NCBI GenBank assembly: GCA_009377605.1 | Contig: WHTT01000017.1 | Location: 1 to 47,637, forward strand | Direction of reading: 5' to 3' | From: Luteitalea sp. | GTDB lineage: Bacteria > Acidobacteriota > Vicinamibacteria > Vicinamibacterales > Vicinamibacteraceae | Length of the DNA stretch: 47,637 nt | In this document: piece by piece, positions 16,912-26,487 of the stretch | Layout of the letters: every line of letters begins with the position of its first letter | Numbering within the stretch: position 1 is the stretch's first letter | Made by a program: the position numbers and the translations under genes | Notes under the pieces: generated by a model | Databases searched by the model: none | What the model was told of the DNA's origin: nothing | What the model saw: the letters and a program-made list of their open reading frames with translations, nothing else

Positions 16912-19900
16912 CTAGTTCAAGCTGTGCAGGTACGCGACCAGGTCGCCCAGCTCCTGCCGCGACAGGAGCCGCTCCAGCCCGGACGGCATCAGTGACATGG
17001 GCGAAGGCTCCATCGTCTGGATCTGGTCACGCGGCACGGCCACCGGCTCGCCAGTCACCGAGGTCACGTAAATGGTGTCCGGCGTCTCCCTCGGGATCGT
17101 GCCCATGTACGTCTTGCCGTCGCGCGTGCTGACGTTATACGCCTCGTAGCCGCGCGCAAAGCCGCTCTCGGTCGGATACACGATGGCATCCAGCAGTTGC
17201 TGGGCGCTGCGGCTGCGGCCGATGGTCGAGAGGTTGGGGCCGATCTCCCCGCCGCTGTCGCCGACACGGTGGCACACGATGCAGCTGCCCTTGCCAGACA
17301 CGAAGACCTGACGCCCGCGCTCCGGATCGCCGTCAGCCGCGGCGGCCTGGAACTCCGCCAGGTGGGACTCCTTCTCCCGATCCCGCTGCACCAACTTGGC
17401 GACGAGCGCTTCGGCTTCGGCAACGACCGGCTCCGGGTAGTCGCTGAACGATCGGCGGATGTACCCGGCGTTGAGACTGAAAAGAGCAGGAGACTTCGAG
17501 AGAGCGCGAATCAGGGCGCTGCCAACAGCGGCGTTGCTCGTTTGCTCGAACGCGGGCATCAACGCCTTCAGCTCCATCGGTCCGGCATCCCCGATGAGCG
17601 GCGCCAGCCGGCTCACCTGCTGAGCGCTCAAGATGGCGCCCGCCAGCATTTCGGCGGACTGTACGCGCACCGGCACGCTGTCGCCGGAGTGGAACAGCGT
17701 CGCCAGAAGCTCGAAGGCCGGCTCGGCAATCGGTCCCGTCTTCCCCGAGATCGCCTGAAGAGCCGCCACGCGTACGAGCGGGTCACGCGCTGAATCGTTC
17801 CCGATCCGTTCCAGCTCCGCGTCGAACGACTTCGATTTGGATGGCCGAATGACCTCCGTCACCATGACGGCGTCGGCATCGTCCGACGAACGTAACAACC
17901 GCTTCAAAGGCGGAATCCACGTGCTGTGCAGCGTCCCACCAGGGATCTGCGCGATGGCCTGGAGCACCAGCTGCCGGCGCTCGGAGGGCAGGCTCGGCCG
18001 CATGAGCAGCCGCCCGATCAGCTCGCGCACGACCGGCTGCGTGCCGAAGGCCACCAGCAGATCACTGGCCGCCTCGTGCCGACCAGGCGGGAGGGCGGGT
18101 CCTTCCAGCCAGCGGCCCAACAGCGCGGCAACCGGCTCCCTCCATTCGTCTCGCTTCTCGACGACCATCAACGCCGCCCGCCGCAGCTCGGGGACGTCCG
18201 AGTCCAACATCGGCAGGACCTGTCCGGCGCTGAGGCGCCCGCTCTCCATTTCCGAGAGCGCCATGAGGGCGGCCCGCTTCACCGCGGGGTTGGCGCTCGA
18301 AAGTCCCTGCGCCGTCGTCTGCGGCTGATCGATCTCGATCAGGGCGTAGGTCAACGCATGCTGCAGCAGGGGATCCTCACCGGTTGCCGCAACGGCGGCC
18401 AGCAGGCCGTCGACCGCCCCCGCCGCATGTAGCCGGCCGAGCGCCGCGGCCGCTTCGCGCCGCACCGCGGCTGCTTCGTCGCGCAGCAGTGCCGTCAGCC
18501 GCGCAGACGCCGCCTTGTCGCGGGTGATGGAGATGCTCTGGCACGCGGCCTGGCGCACGCCGGCATCATCGTCGTCCAACGCACGTCGAATCGCGTCGCG
18601 CGCCGGCTCGCTCTCGATGCGCGTGAGCGTCCAAACGGCCTGCAGCCGTGCCCGGCGGCTCCCATCGGCGAGCGCGGCTTCGAGCGCCGGGACGGCGGCG
18701 TCTCCGCGGCGGGCCAGCTCGGAAACGGCTCGGTCGCGGACGGCGAATCGATCGTCGTCGAGCAGGCGCGTCAGCTCGGCGACCGGGGCGTCCGCCCAAT
18801 CCTCCTCGAGCCCGCGCGGGTCGGAGACCGCGGGCGCGTCGATCTTGCGCACGCGGTAGATGGCGCCTTGGACGTTCGGCTTGGCCACGCCGGAAGTCGG
18901 ACAGCCCTGTGTGAACCATCCGCCCGTGTCGATCAACAAGAGGCTCCCGTCGGCGTCCTCAACGAGATCGGTGAAATGCACGTCCGGACTGGACGACGAG
19001 ACGAATACTTCCGTATGACCGGAGAAGGAAGAGCCGTCGCGCTCCAGGACAATGCGCATGATCCGCTGCGCGTTGAACTCCGCCAGGAACAGGTTGTCCC
19101 GGTAGGCCGCCCCGAACTGGCCGCTCCGGTAGCGCAGAACGCCGGCCGGGGCGACGTGGCCGAGATCCACCGCGGGAGGAAGCAGATCTCCGGTCCTCCT
19201 GAACTCCGCCAGCACCTGCTCACGGTCGGTCCGGGGGTAGACGCCTCCATGGACCCAATGCACGATGGCGTCCGCGCGCGGGTTGGACAGGAATATGTTG
19301 ACGGTGCCCAGGACGTCGCCCTCGTCCGTGAAGGCCAGTTCGGTGGGATTGTCCATGCCGCCGCCTGCGAACACCTGCAGGTCGGAGCCGTCCGGACGCG
19401 CGGTCCAGATCCGCGCGCCCGTAGCCTTCGAGACGAGACGGTCCCCCTCGTAGACCTCGTGGCCCTTGCGGCCATGACACCAGAAGAGGCGCCCCGCCGG
19501 ATGGAGGAACGGCCCGTGGATATCGGCGGCGTTGCCGGTGAAATCGAATCCGGTCGCCACCTCCTCTCGGACGTCGGCCACGCCATCGCCGTCGCTGTCC
19601 TGCAGGCGCCACATGCTGGGCGGCGACGCCACATACAGCGAGCCCTCATGCCAGAGGGCCCCCTGAGGAAAGGTCATCTTATCGGCAAACACGGTCGACT
19701 CGTCGAAGACGCCGTCACCATCGGTGTCTTCGAGCCGGCGAACCTCGCTCGGCAGCTGCTTCAGCAGGTCCTCGTCTGCGAGATTCACGCCCGCGTTCTC
19801 GGCGACGAAGAGACGCCCGCGCTCGTCGAAGCCGGCCATGACCGGGTAGTCGACGAGAGGGGGGCCGGCCACGAGCTCGACGGTGAACCCCTCGGCGACC

Positions 19901-20025
19901 TGCAGCGGCGACCGTTGGAAGTCGTCGAGGGAGCGCTCGCTCCCTCGAGACACCCTATAGAGGGCAAGCGCCGCGACGCCGGCGACCACGATGGCTGCAA
20001 CGGGCCAGCGTCCTTTCCTCGTCAT
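16912..20025 (-). CDS. Membrane-bound dehydrogenase-like protein with HEAT repeats and cytochrome c domain
   Basis: A 1037-residue periplasmic protein anchored by an N-terminal helix (about 7-23, WPVAAIVVAGVAALALY). An N-terminal six-bladed propeller of the 'putative membrane-bound dehydrogenase' type follows (GFDERGRLFVAENAG, DSDGDGVADVREEVATGFDF), then many HEAT repeats, then a heme-binding domain with CIVCH at about 915-919 and a closing YLHSLN. This is the PVC-type architecture also common in Acidobacteriota; it is thought to oxidise a sugar or alcohol and pass electrons to heme, but no activity is proven. ATG 20025 is chosen because AGGAGA lies just before it. It is 70 bp behind the receptor gene. 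Confidence 0.88.
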   Translation of the reverse strand: MTRKGRWPVAAIVVAGVAALALYRVSRGSERSLDDFQRSPLQVAEGFTVELVAGPPLVDYPVMAGFDERGRLFVAENAGVNLADEDLLKQLPSEVRRLEDTDGDGVFDESTVFADKMTFPQGALWHEGSLYVASPPSMWRLQDSDGDGVADVREEVATGFDFTGNAADIHGPFLHPAGRLFWCHGRKGHEVYEGDRLVSKATGARIWTARPDGSDLQVFAGGGMDNPTELAFTDEGDVLGTVNIFLSNPRADAIVHWVHGGVYPRTDREQVLAEFRRTGDLLPPAVDLGHVAPAGVLRYRSGQFGAAYRDNLFLAEFNAQRIMRIVLERDGSSFSGHTEVFVSSSSPDVHFTDLVEDADGSLLLIDTGGWFTQGCPTSGVAKPNVQGAIYRVRKIDAPAVSDPRGLEEDWADAPVAELTRLLDDDRFAVRDRAVSELARRGDAAVPALEAALADGSRRARLQAVWTLTRIESEPARDAIRRALDDDDAGVRQAACQSISITRDKAASARLTALLRDEAAAVRREAAAALGRLHAAGAVDGLLAAVAATGEDPLLQHALTYALIEIDQPQTTAQGLSSANPAVKRAALMALSEMESGRLSAGQVLPMLDSDVPELRRAALMVVEKRDEWREPVAALLGRWLEGPALPPGRHEAASDLLVAFGTQPVVRELIGRLLMRPSLPSERRQLVLQAIAQIPGGTLHSTWIPPLKRLLRSSDDADAVMVTEVIRPSKSKSFDAELERIGNDSARDPLVRVAALQAISGKTGPIAEPAFELLATLFHSGDSVPVRVQSAEMLAGAILSAQQVSRLAPLIGDAGPMELKALMPAFEQTSNAAVGSALIRALSKSPALFSLNAGYIRRSFSDYPEPVVAEAEALVAKLVQRDREKESHLAEFQAAAADGDPERGRQVFVSGKGSCIVCHRVGDSGGEIGPNLSTIGRSRSAQQLLDAIVYPTESGFARGYEAYNVSTRDGKTYMGTIPRETPDTIYVTSVTGEPVAVPRDQIQTMEPSPMSLMPSGLERLLSRQELGDLVAYLHSLN

Positions 20026-20095
20026 TCGCTCTCCTTCGTGATCATCCCTCGTCCTCACATCCGATTCCGCCGGTGTCCCGGTCAATCGGCGCCGG

Positions 20096-23000
20096 CTACC
20101 ATTCCAGGCGGAGCAGCATCGATATGCGGCGCTCCGACTCGTTCTCGGCGCTCCATCCCGGCGTAGAGGTGATCTGCCCGGGGTTCGAGGTGCTGATGTC
20201 GTTGCGCGGATCGCTGAAGTGCGGATGATTGAACAGGTTCGACACCGCGGCGTTGTATGTGAGCGTGAAGCGATCGTTCAGCCGGAAGCGCTTCACGAGC
20301 GCCAGATGGTGCACGTTCAGCCCCGGCCCTTCGAGCACATTGACGCCGCTATCGCCGAAGCGGCCGGCCGGAGGCACCGCGAAGCAGCTCGCATCGAACC
20401 ACCCCTCGATCGTCCGGTCGCTTCGCGGCAGGTTGCCGTCGCACACGCGATCCGGCAGCCCGCCGGAGGTGTTGGTACCGGAGGGATCGAAGCCGGAGAA
20501 ACGAGGGGAAAAGTACTTGCCCGATGCCAGGTAACTGATGGTCTGCAGCCGCCATCCGCCGAGGATCTGATCCACCACCGCCGGCGCATTGCTGAGGAAC
20601 CGCTGCCCGTGGCCCCACGGGAGCTCGATCATCGTGGAGATCACGGCGCGGTGGCGGGGATTGGAGGCGTCGCGGCTCCAGTGCCGAGTCACGTCGTAAG
20701 GGTTCTCGGTGTTCAGGAAGTTGTGCAGGCTCGAAGACCAGGTGTAATTGGCGTTGAATGTGAAGAGGCCGGCGCGGCGAACAACCTCCACCTGCATCGA
20801 GTCATAGTTGGAGCTGCCGTCCTCGCGCACGAAGGAGTTTCCGACGAACTGCGGATAGGGCCGCCGCTCGGGGGCGAAGGGGATGGAGCTCGGCTCCGGC
20901 TTGTTGATGTTGAGCGTGTAGTTGAGGCCGCGGCTGCGGGAGCCGACATAGGAGAGGCGAAGCCCCACATTGGCGATCTGCTTCTCTACGCTCACGTTGA
21001 ACTGGTGGATATGGCCGTTGTGCACCGTCATCGGATAGCCAGAGACACTCTGGGACGGGACACTCGCCTCCGCGAGCGACTCAGGGAATGGGTTGGGGAA
21101 GCTGAAGAGCGGCTGCCCGTTCTCGATGCGGTTGAAGTACGTCTCCTCGATGTCGAAGGGGCCGCCGCCGTTGGCGCGGGCAAACGGGCTCAGGCGCTCG
21201 GTGTAGAGGCCGTATCCGCCGCGTAGGACGAGATCGTTCCGCATGCGGTAGGCCACGCCGACCCTTGGCCGGAAGTTGCTCTTCTGCGCCTCCGGAACCA
21301 CGTCGCCAGCTTGGACCGTGATGGTATCCGGATAGAGTGAGCTGACGGATGAACGCGCCTCTTGGGAAACGATCACGTTGCCCGTCTGCGGATCCCAGTT
21401 GTACTGGAGGCCGTCACTGTAGCTCGGCGAGGCGAAGTAATCCCATCGCAGCCCGTAGTCGACCGTCAGATTGGAGGTGAGCCTGAACGTGTCCATGACG
21501 TAGAGGCCCAGCTCGGATGCCCGGCGCCAGCGATCCTGCAGCGGATCACGGCGCGTGCTGCTGAACGGCATACCCAGCAGGAAGTCGGCGTAGCCGACGC
21601 CGGTATACGTGCCGTCAAACTCGAAGTCGCCGTAGGTGCCCTCCTCGACGACGGCGCGAAACGTATTGAAATCGTTGTACTGAAAGCCGAACTTCACGAC
21701 GTGCCGCCCCGTGGCCCACGTGACAGCGTTGTCGAGCGACCAGTCATAGCCATCCTCGAGAATCCCCCCGGGCGGTGTCTGGAGCGACGTCAGGCCGGCG
21801 ATATCCATCCGGGGAAAGCCTGCGCCCTGCAGGCCATTCGGGTTGACCCCCTGCAGACCGATGGCGGTCACGGCCTCGTTCCCGAACGGGGGCGTGAAGC
21901 CGTCGACCGTGATGCCATCCTTCACGTCGTTTCCGTTCAGCCCGAAGCGGAAGGTGTTCAGCAGTGACGACGAGAAAACGTGGGTGTCGGAGAAGACAGC
22001 CTTGTCGTGGTAGCGCGTCCGCGTGCGCGCGAACCCGGGCAGGTCGTTCGCGAGCACATAGGGCGAATAGTAGTACATGTACCGGAAGAACATCGAGTTG
22101 TTCCCGGTGAGGTTGTGGTCCACGCGGAAGGTCGGATAGTCGGCCAGGTAGTAGTCGTCCGGATACGGGAACAAGTAGCCGTGGTTGTTCGTGAGCTCGT
22201 CGGGGCCGCCCAGATTCGGCTCCGGGAGGTATAGGTCCTGTACCTGCTTCGAGGTTGGATTGATGCGATTGGCCGGAATGCGGTTGTTCGGGAACGGCGC
22301 GCCCGTCAGCGGATCGACGATGCGCTGGCTGAACTGCGAGAAGTCGCTACGGCGCATCTCCTGGGTCGGAACGCTCGCAATCGGGAACGAGCTCGCGGGC
22401 ACGTCGATGTGCGTCCAGCCGACGTAGAAGAACGTCCGGTCGCGGATGACCGGACCACCGAGCTCGACGTAGGCATCGTGAAACTTGTAGGGCGTCTTCT
22501 CTGGCGCGAAGAAGCTTCGGGCGCCGAGCGCGGAATTCGTGTGCTTGTAGTACGCCGTTCCCCTGAAGCTATTGGAACCGCGCTTGGTCGTCGTGTTGAG
22601 GCTGGCGGCACGCGCCTGGTCGGCGCTGTTGTTCACCGTGACGACCCTGACCTCTTCGTAGGTGTTCATGTTCACCGACTGGTTGCCTGACCGGTCGTTC
22701 TGCACGCCATCGTCCTGCAGGGTGATCCCCGTTCCGCTCTGGCCCGCGATGGAGACGTTCCAGCCCTGGCCCACGACCCCTGGCAGGGTGCTGAGCATGC
22801 CCTGCCAGCCTGGATACGGAATTACGTCCACGATGGGCGCGTCCTTGTACTGGAGCGAGCTCACCGCTCCGCTGACGGTGCCCGTGTCGGTGGTGATGAC
22901 GGCCGATCCGGACTCCACTGTTACATGCTCGGCAGGCTCGCCGATCTCGAGCGCGATGTCGATGCGCCGGACCTGTCCGCTGTCGAGCACGATACTCTCT

Positions 23001-23323
23001 GCAACGAACGACTTGAAGCCCGCCAGCTCCGCCGTCAGCCGGTAGATGCCAGGTTTCAAGTCGGGAATCTCATAGTTACCGCGGTCGTCGGACACGACGC
23101 TGCGCGCCCGCACGTTCGTGCTCACTTCGGTCACGACCAAAGCAACCCCGGGAACGACGGCATCCGAGGAATCAACGACGGTTCCGCGAATCGTGGACAG
23201 CGCCGACTGCCCTCGGACGCCGGTCGCGAGCACGAGTCCCAGGATGAGGACGAAAGCGCCGCACTGCCAACGAGAACGAAGAGCGATCGCTTGGCTTGCT
23301 CTTGTGCGATGCGGTGTATCCAT
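20096..23323 (-). CDS. TonB-dependent receptor, carboxypeptidase-regulatory-like type (paralogue A)
   Basis: A 1075-residue outer-membrane receptor. The ATG at 23323 follows GGAGAAGG, a good ribosome site; the signal peptide ends near residue 38 (VLATGVRGQ). The regulatory-like domain starts LSTIRGTVVDSSDAVVPGVA, followed by the plug and a long barrel; the C-terminus is RLEW. It is closely related over its whole length to the receptor at 26488-29715, which has the same predicted length. It heads a likely operon with the HEAT/cytochrome protein and the exported dehydrogenase. Upstream, the region shared with the TPR gene holds a TATAAT on this strand (23445-23440) and an ATTC-AAAC-GAAT inverted repeat (23427-23438) that could bind a regulator. 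Confidence 0.93.
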   Translation of the reverse strand: MDTPHRTRASQAIALRSRWQCGAFVLILGLVLATGVRGQSALSTIRGTVVDSSDAVVPGVALVVTEVSTNVRARSVVSDDRGNYEIPDLKPGIYRLTAELAGFKSFVAESIVLDSGQVRRIDIALEIGEPAEHVTVESGSAVITTDTGTVSGAVSSLQYKDAPIVDVIPYPGWQGMLSTLPGVVGQGWNVSIAGQSGTGITLQDDGVQNDRSGNQSVNMNTYEEVRVVTVNNSADQARAASLNTTTKRGSNSFRGTAYYKHTNSALGARSFFAPEKTPYKFHDAYVELGGPVIRDRTFFYVGWTHIDVPASSFPIASVPTQEMRRSDFSQFSQRIVDPLTGAPFPNNRIPANRINPTSKQVQDLYLPEPNLGGPDELTNNHGYLFPYPDDYYLADYPTFRVDHNLTGNNSMFFRYMYYYSPYVLANDLPGFARTRTRYHDKAVFSDTHVFSSSLLNTFRFGLNGNDVKDGITVDGFTPPFGNEAVTAIGLQGVNPNGLQGAGFPRMDIAGLTSLQTPPGGILEDGYDWSLDNAVTWATGRHVVKFGFQYNDFNTFRAVVEEGTYGDFEFDGTYTGVGYADFLLGMPFSSTRRDPLQDRWRRASELGLYVMDTFRLTSNLTVDYGLRWDYFASPSYSDGLQYNWDPQTGNVIVSQEARSSVSSLYPDTITVQAGDVVPEAQKSNFRPRVGVAYRMRNDLVLRGGYGLYTERLSPFARANGGGPFDIEETYFNRIENGQPLFSFPNPFPESLAEASVPSQSVSGYPMTVHNGHIHQFNVSVEKQIANVGLRLSYVGSRSRGLNYTLNINKPEPSSIPFAPERRPYPQFVGNSFVREDGSSNYDSMQVEVVRRAGLFTFNANYTWSSSLHNFLNTENPYDVTRHWSRDASNPRHRAVISTMIELPWGHGQRFLSNAPAVVDQILGGWRLQTISYLASGKYFSPRFSGFDPSGTNTSGGLPDRVCDGNLPRSDRTIEGWFDASCFAVPPAGRFGDSGVNVLEGPGLNVHHLALVKRFRLNDRFTLTYNAAVSNLFNHPHFSDPRNDISTSNPGQITSTPGWSAENESERRISMLLRLEW

Positions 23324-23479
23324 GGCCCTTCTCCACAGACCCTGCACGTGCCGGCAGGGTCCCTTACGTTCTTCCACTGCCGGGATCGACTCGGCCGCTC
23401 GTTTGCGGCGGCGGAGCCCTCGACGTATTCAAACGAATTATTATAAGCTTTTATCAAGGCCGGAGCCGCGTCAAGCGGC

Positions 23480-23488
23480 TGCTATAAT
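23480..23488 (+). promoter_or_regulatory. Extended -10 promoter of the TPR/CRTAC1 pair
   Basis: TGCTATAAT gives a perfect -10 hexamer with the upstream TGN extension. Only eight bases separate it from the ATG at 23497, so the mRNA would start at or within a base or two of the start codon. No good -35 is present, as expected for an extended -10 promoter. No Shine-Dalgarno sequence exists for this start. Confidence 0.6.
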
Positions 23489-23496
23489 CCACCCGT

Positions 23497-24579
23497 ATGC
23501 TCCATTTGGTGGTCGCCGGCCTGGCGCCACTGCTAATCGCGCCGCCGTGCGGAGGCGGCGAGATGGCTCCAGACGCAATCCGCGCACGGCCCGCCTTTGG
23601 CCTGCGCCCGCATCTCGCGGCGGTGAGCGCCGGCTCCTCGAGCCAACGGTCCGCGTCGTTCGAGGAGCGCCTCGCACGCGCACGGGAGCAGGTGCGCGGC
23701 GGACGCCACGACCAGGCGATCCCGCTGTTGAAGGAGCTGTTGGCCGAAGATGCGCAATCGGCGGAGGCGCACATGCTGCTTGGCGTGGCGTTCCGCTCGC
23801 GCGCAACCCCAGAGCTCATCGGCGAGGCGCAGGCGGAGCTGCGCCAAGCCCTCGCGCTCGATCCGCGATTGCATTGGGCACGCTTCGCACTCGCACGGAT
23901 CTACCTCGATCTCGGACGCTACGGCCGCGCACGAGAGGAGCTGGAGGAGGGCTTGAAAGGATTGCCCGATCAACCGCTTTTCCTCTCGCTTCTCGCAGAG
24001 GCCCACCGCTTGCTCGGAGATCCACAGCGTGCCTTGGAGCTCGCCGGACGGGCGTTGGAGCTCGCGCCGAGCCTGTCGCTCGCACGGCTCCAACTGGCGC
24101 GTGCGTCCCTGGATCTGGACCGGCCGGAAGAGGCGCTGCGCCAACTGGAGCCGGCACTTCACGCAGAGCCCATGCTGCCCGAAATACTCCAGACGCTCGG
24201 GGAGTTGTACCTTCGAGCCGGAAGGCCCCAAGACGCCACGCAGGTTTTGCAGAAGGCGATCGCGCTGGATCCTTCGAGCGCGAAGGGGCGTGTCGAGCTG
24301 GCGCGAGCCTATCTCCGGCAGAACGACGTGGACAAGGCGCTCGACCAGCTCGAGGGGGTGTTCCCCGAGGGAAGCGAGATGCTGAGCTCCGCGTACTTCC
24401 AGGAGCTGGAAGCAGAGGTCTACTTCTTGACGGGTGAGGCGAATCGGATGAAAGGACGCAAAGACGAGGCGCGCCAGGCGTATCGGCGCGCCATTGAGAT
24501 CGATCCGGCGCATCAAGAAGCGCGGCAGCGGTTAACCGATCTTCACTCCTCCATCGGAGATCCAAAACGCCCACAATGA
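23497..24579 (+). CDS. Tetratricopeptide repeat protein
   Basis: A 360-residue protein with a short N-terminal hydrophobic stretch (LHLVVAGLAPLLIAPP) that may be an export signal, then about seven to eight TPR units from residue 52 to the end. Clear units include HDQAIPLLKELLAEDAQSAE, AQAELRQALALDPRLHWARF, PQRALELAGRALELAPSLSL, PQDATQVLQKAIALDPSSAK and EARQAYRRAIEIDPAHQEAR. TPRs mediate protein-protein contacts. The last four bases (ATGA) overlap the start of the CRTAC1 gene, indicating coupled translation and a shared job; TPR plus CRTAC1 pairs are frequent in Acidobacteriota, but their function is not established. Confidence 0.85.
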   Translation: MLHLVVAGLAPLLIAPPCGGGEMAPDAIRARPAFGLRPHLAAVSAGSSSQRSASFEERLARAREQVRGGRHDQAIPLLKELLAEDAQSAEAHMLLGVAFRSRATPELIGEAQAELRQALALDPRLHWARFALARIYLDLGRYGRAREELEEGLKGLPDQPLFLSLLAEAHRLLGDPQRALELAGRALELAPSLSLARLQLARASLDLDRPEEALRQLEPALHAEPMLPEILQTLGELYLRAGRPQDATQVLQKAIALDPSSAKGRVELARAYLRQNDVDKALDQLEGVFPEGSEMLSSAYFQELEAEVYFLTGEANRMKGRKDEARQAYRRAIEIDPAHQEARQRLTDLHSSIGDPKRPQ

Positions 24580-26267
24580 GCCCTCATCGACCGCGTACCG
24601 CCCCGTCGATGACCGCGGCGTGGGTTTCGATCCTTCTGCTGGCGCTCCTCACGTCACTCCGCGGATGGTCCGCGGCCGGATCGCCGACCGGGGACGCCGC
24701 CGTGAAGCTGGTGGATGTCGCCCGCGAAGCCGGCATCACGTTCGTTCACGAGAGCGGCGCGACCGACGACAAGCTGATGGTCGAGACGTTCGGGTCGGGT
24801 GTTGCCTGGATCGACTACGACAACGACGGCTTTCTCGACCTCTATTTCGTGAACGGCGCCGCCGTTGGCCGTCGCGCTGCCTCGCCAGGCAACGTGCTGT
24901 ACCGAAACGACGGCCGCGGGCGGTTCACCGATGTCACCGCGCGCGCGGCGGTAGCGGGAGGAGGCGGCTACGGTACAGGAGTCGCCGTGGGCGACTTCGA
25001 CAACGACGGCTGGCTGGATCTGTACGTCACCAACTTCGGGCCGAACATCCTCTACCGCAACAACGGCGATGGCAGCTTCACCGACGTCACGGCGGAAGCC
25101 GGCGTCGCGGGAGGAACCGAGTGGAGCAGCAGCGCCGGGTTCTTCGACTACGATCGCGACGGCGACCTGGATCTCTACGTCGTGAACTACGTCGACTCTG
25201 ATGCCGCCGACAATCCGTACTGCGGCTTCAAGAAGAAGGGCTACCGGATGTACTGTACCCCGACGATGTTCGACGGCGTCTCGGATCGGCTCTTCCGCAA
25301 CGACGGCGACGGCACCTTCACCGACGTCTCCACGGAGGCGGGCATCGCGAACCCGGGCGGAAAGGGCCTCGGCGTGACGTTCTGCGACGTGAACGGCGAC
25401 GGCCACGTGGACATCTACGTGGCCAACGATCTCGTCCGCAACTTCCTCTACCGCAACAACGGTGACGGGACCTTTCGAGACGTGGGCTACGGCGCTGGCG
25501 TCGGCTACGACCTGAATGGAAAACCGCAGGCAGGCATGGGAACTGACTGCGGCGACGTCAACGGTGACGAGGCGCAGGACTTGTTCGTCACGAACTTCTC
25601 CGCCGAGCTGAACACGCTGTACGTCAATCGCGGAGATTTCGCGTTCGAGGATGCGTCCGAGGCGGTTGGTCTGGGCAGCGGCTACTGGCCGCTGGGGTTC
25701 GGTACCCGGCTGTTCGACGTCGACAACGACGCCGACCTCGATATCTATGTCGCCAATGGGCACGTCATCGACAACGTGCAGCTGTACCAACCGCAGCTCA
25801 CGCACGCGCAGCGCGACCTGCTGTACAGAAACGACGGCGGCCGCTTCGCCGACATCTCCGCCCAGGCGGGATCCGGCCTCGAGATCACACGCGTGGGTCG
25901 CGGGCTCGCGGTTGGTGACTTCAACAACGACGGCGCGCTGGACGTGGCGATCGCAAACCTCGACGATCGGCCGGTTCTCTTGCAAAACACGTCGTCTACC
26001 GGTCACTGGCTGCTCGTCGAGGCACGCGGACGCCGCAGCAACCGGTTCGGGCTCGGCGCCGTCGTGCGCGTCGAGACGGCGCGAGGCGTGCAAGTACGAG
26101 AGATCAACAACGCCGCGAGCTATCTGAGCAGCAACGACATCCGCCTCCATTTCGGCTTGGGCGACGAGGAGCGCATCAAGAAGCTCGAGGTGCGCTGGCC
26201 AAGCGGCGTCGTTCAGGTGTTGGAGGGGATCGAGGCTGATCAGATCCTGAAAGTCGAGGAGCCGTAG
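24576..26267 (+). CDS. CRTAC1 family protein: FG-GAP/VCBS propeller with ASPIC/UnbV domain
   Basis: A 563-residue secreted protein. The signal peptide covers about residues 1-36 (SMTAAWVSILLLALLTSLRG). Seven FG-GAP/VCBS blades carry calcium-binding loops: DYDNDGFLDLYFVNG, DFDNDGWLDLYVTNF, DYDRDGDLDLYVVNY, DVNGDGHVDIYVAND, DVNGDEAQDLFVTNF, DVDNDADLDIYVANG and DFNNDGALDVAIANL. The C-terminus is the ASPIC/UnbV domain (NRFGLGAVVRVETARGVQVR, then FGLGDEERIKKLEVRWPSG). It is translationally coupled to the TPR gene through ATGA. ATG 24576 or an in-frame ATG at 24609 could be used. The role is unknown; extracellular binding or scaffolding is likely. Confidence 0.92.
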   Translation: MSPHRPRTAPSMTAAWVSILLLALLTSLRGWSAAGSPTGDAAVKLVDVAREAGITFVHESGATDDKLMVETFGSGVAWIDYDNDGFLDLYFVNGAAVGRRAASPGNVLYRNDGRGRFTDVTARAAVAGGGGYGTGVAVGDFDNDGWLDLYVTNFGPNILYRNNGDGSFTDVTAEAGVAGGTEWSSSAGFFDYDRDGDLDLYVVNYVDSDAADNPYCGFKKKGYRMYCTPTMFDGVSDRLFRNDGDGTFTDVSTEAGIANPGGKGLGVTFCDVNGDGHVDIYVANDLVRNFLYRNNGDGTFRDVGYGAGVGYDLNGKPQAGMGTDCGDVNGDEAQDLFVTNFSAELNTLYVNRGDFAFEDASEAVGLGSGYWPLGFGTRLFDVDNDADLDIYVANGHVIDNVQLYQPQLTHAQRDLLYRNDGGRFADISAQAGSGLEITRVGRGLAVGDFNNDGALDVAIANLDDRPVLLQNTSSTGHWLLVEARGRRSNRFGLGAVVRVETARGVQVREINNAASYLSSNDIRLHFGLGDEERIKKLEVRWPSGVVQVLEGIEADQILKVEEP

Positions 26268-26389
26268 GTTTCGCGCGCGTCATGCCTGCCGCGTCCGCCT
26301 GCCAAGCCGCGATTCTGTCGCGACGCCCCCTTCAGCGCGCTGCTTTCCCCTAAAGGTAAGCCCGGAATTCATCTGAGCGCCCGGAGTAG

Positions 26390-26418
26390 TTGACACCGCA
26401 GGCCAAATCTGCTTGAAT
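26390..26418 (+). promoter_or_regulatory. Candidate sigma-70-type promoter of the receptor-ceramidase-cytochrome unit
   Basis: TTGACA (26390-26395), 17-bp spacer and TTGAAT (26413-26418, four of six matches to TATAAT) lie 70 bp before the receptor start. The intergenic stretch from 26268 otherwise shows nothing recognisable. Confidence 0.4.
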
Positions 26419-26487
26419 CCTTTTCATAAATCGCTTCAATCCCCTCTCTGGAGACACCCTGCCCCAAGCTTTGAGGTTCGAGGCGCC

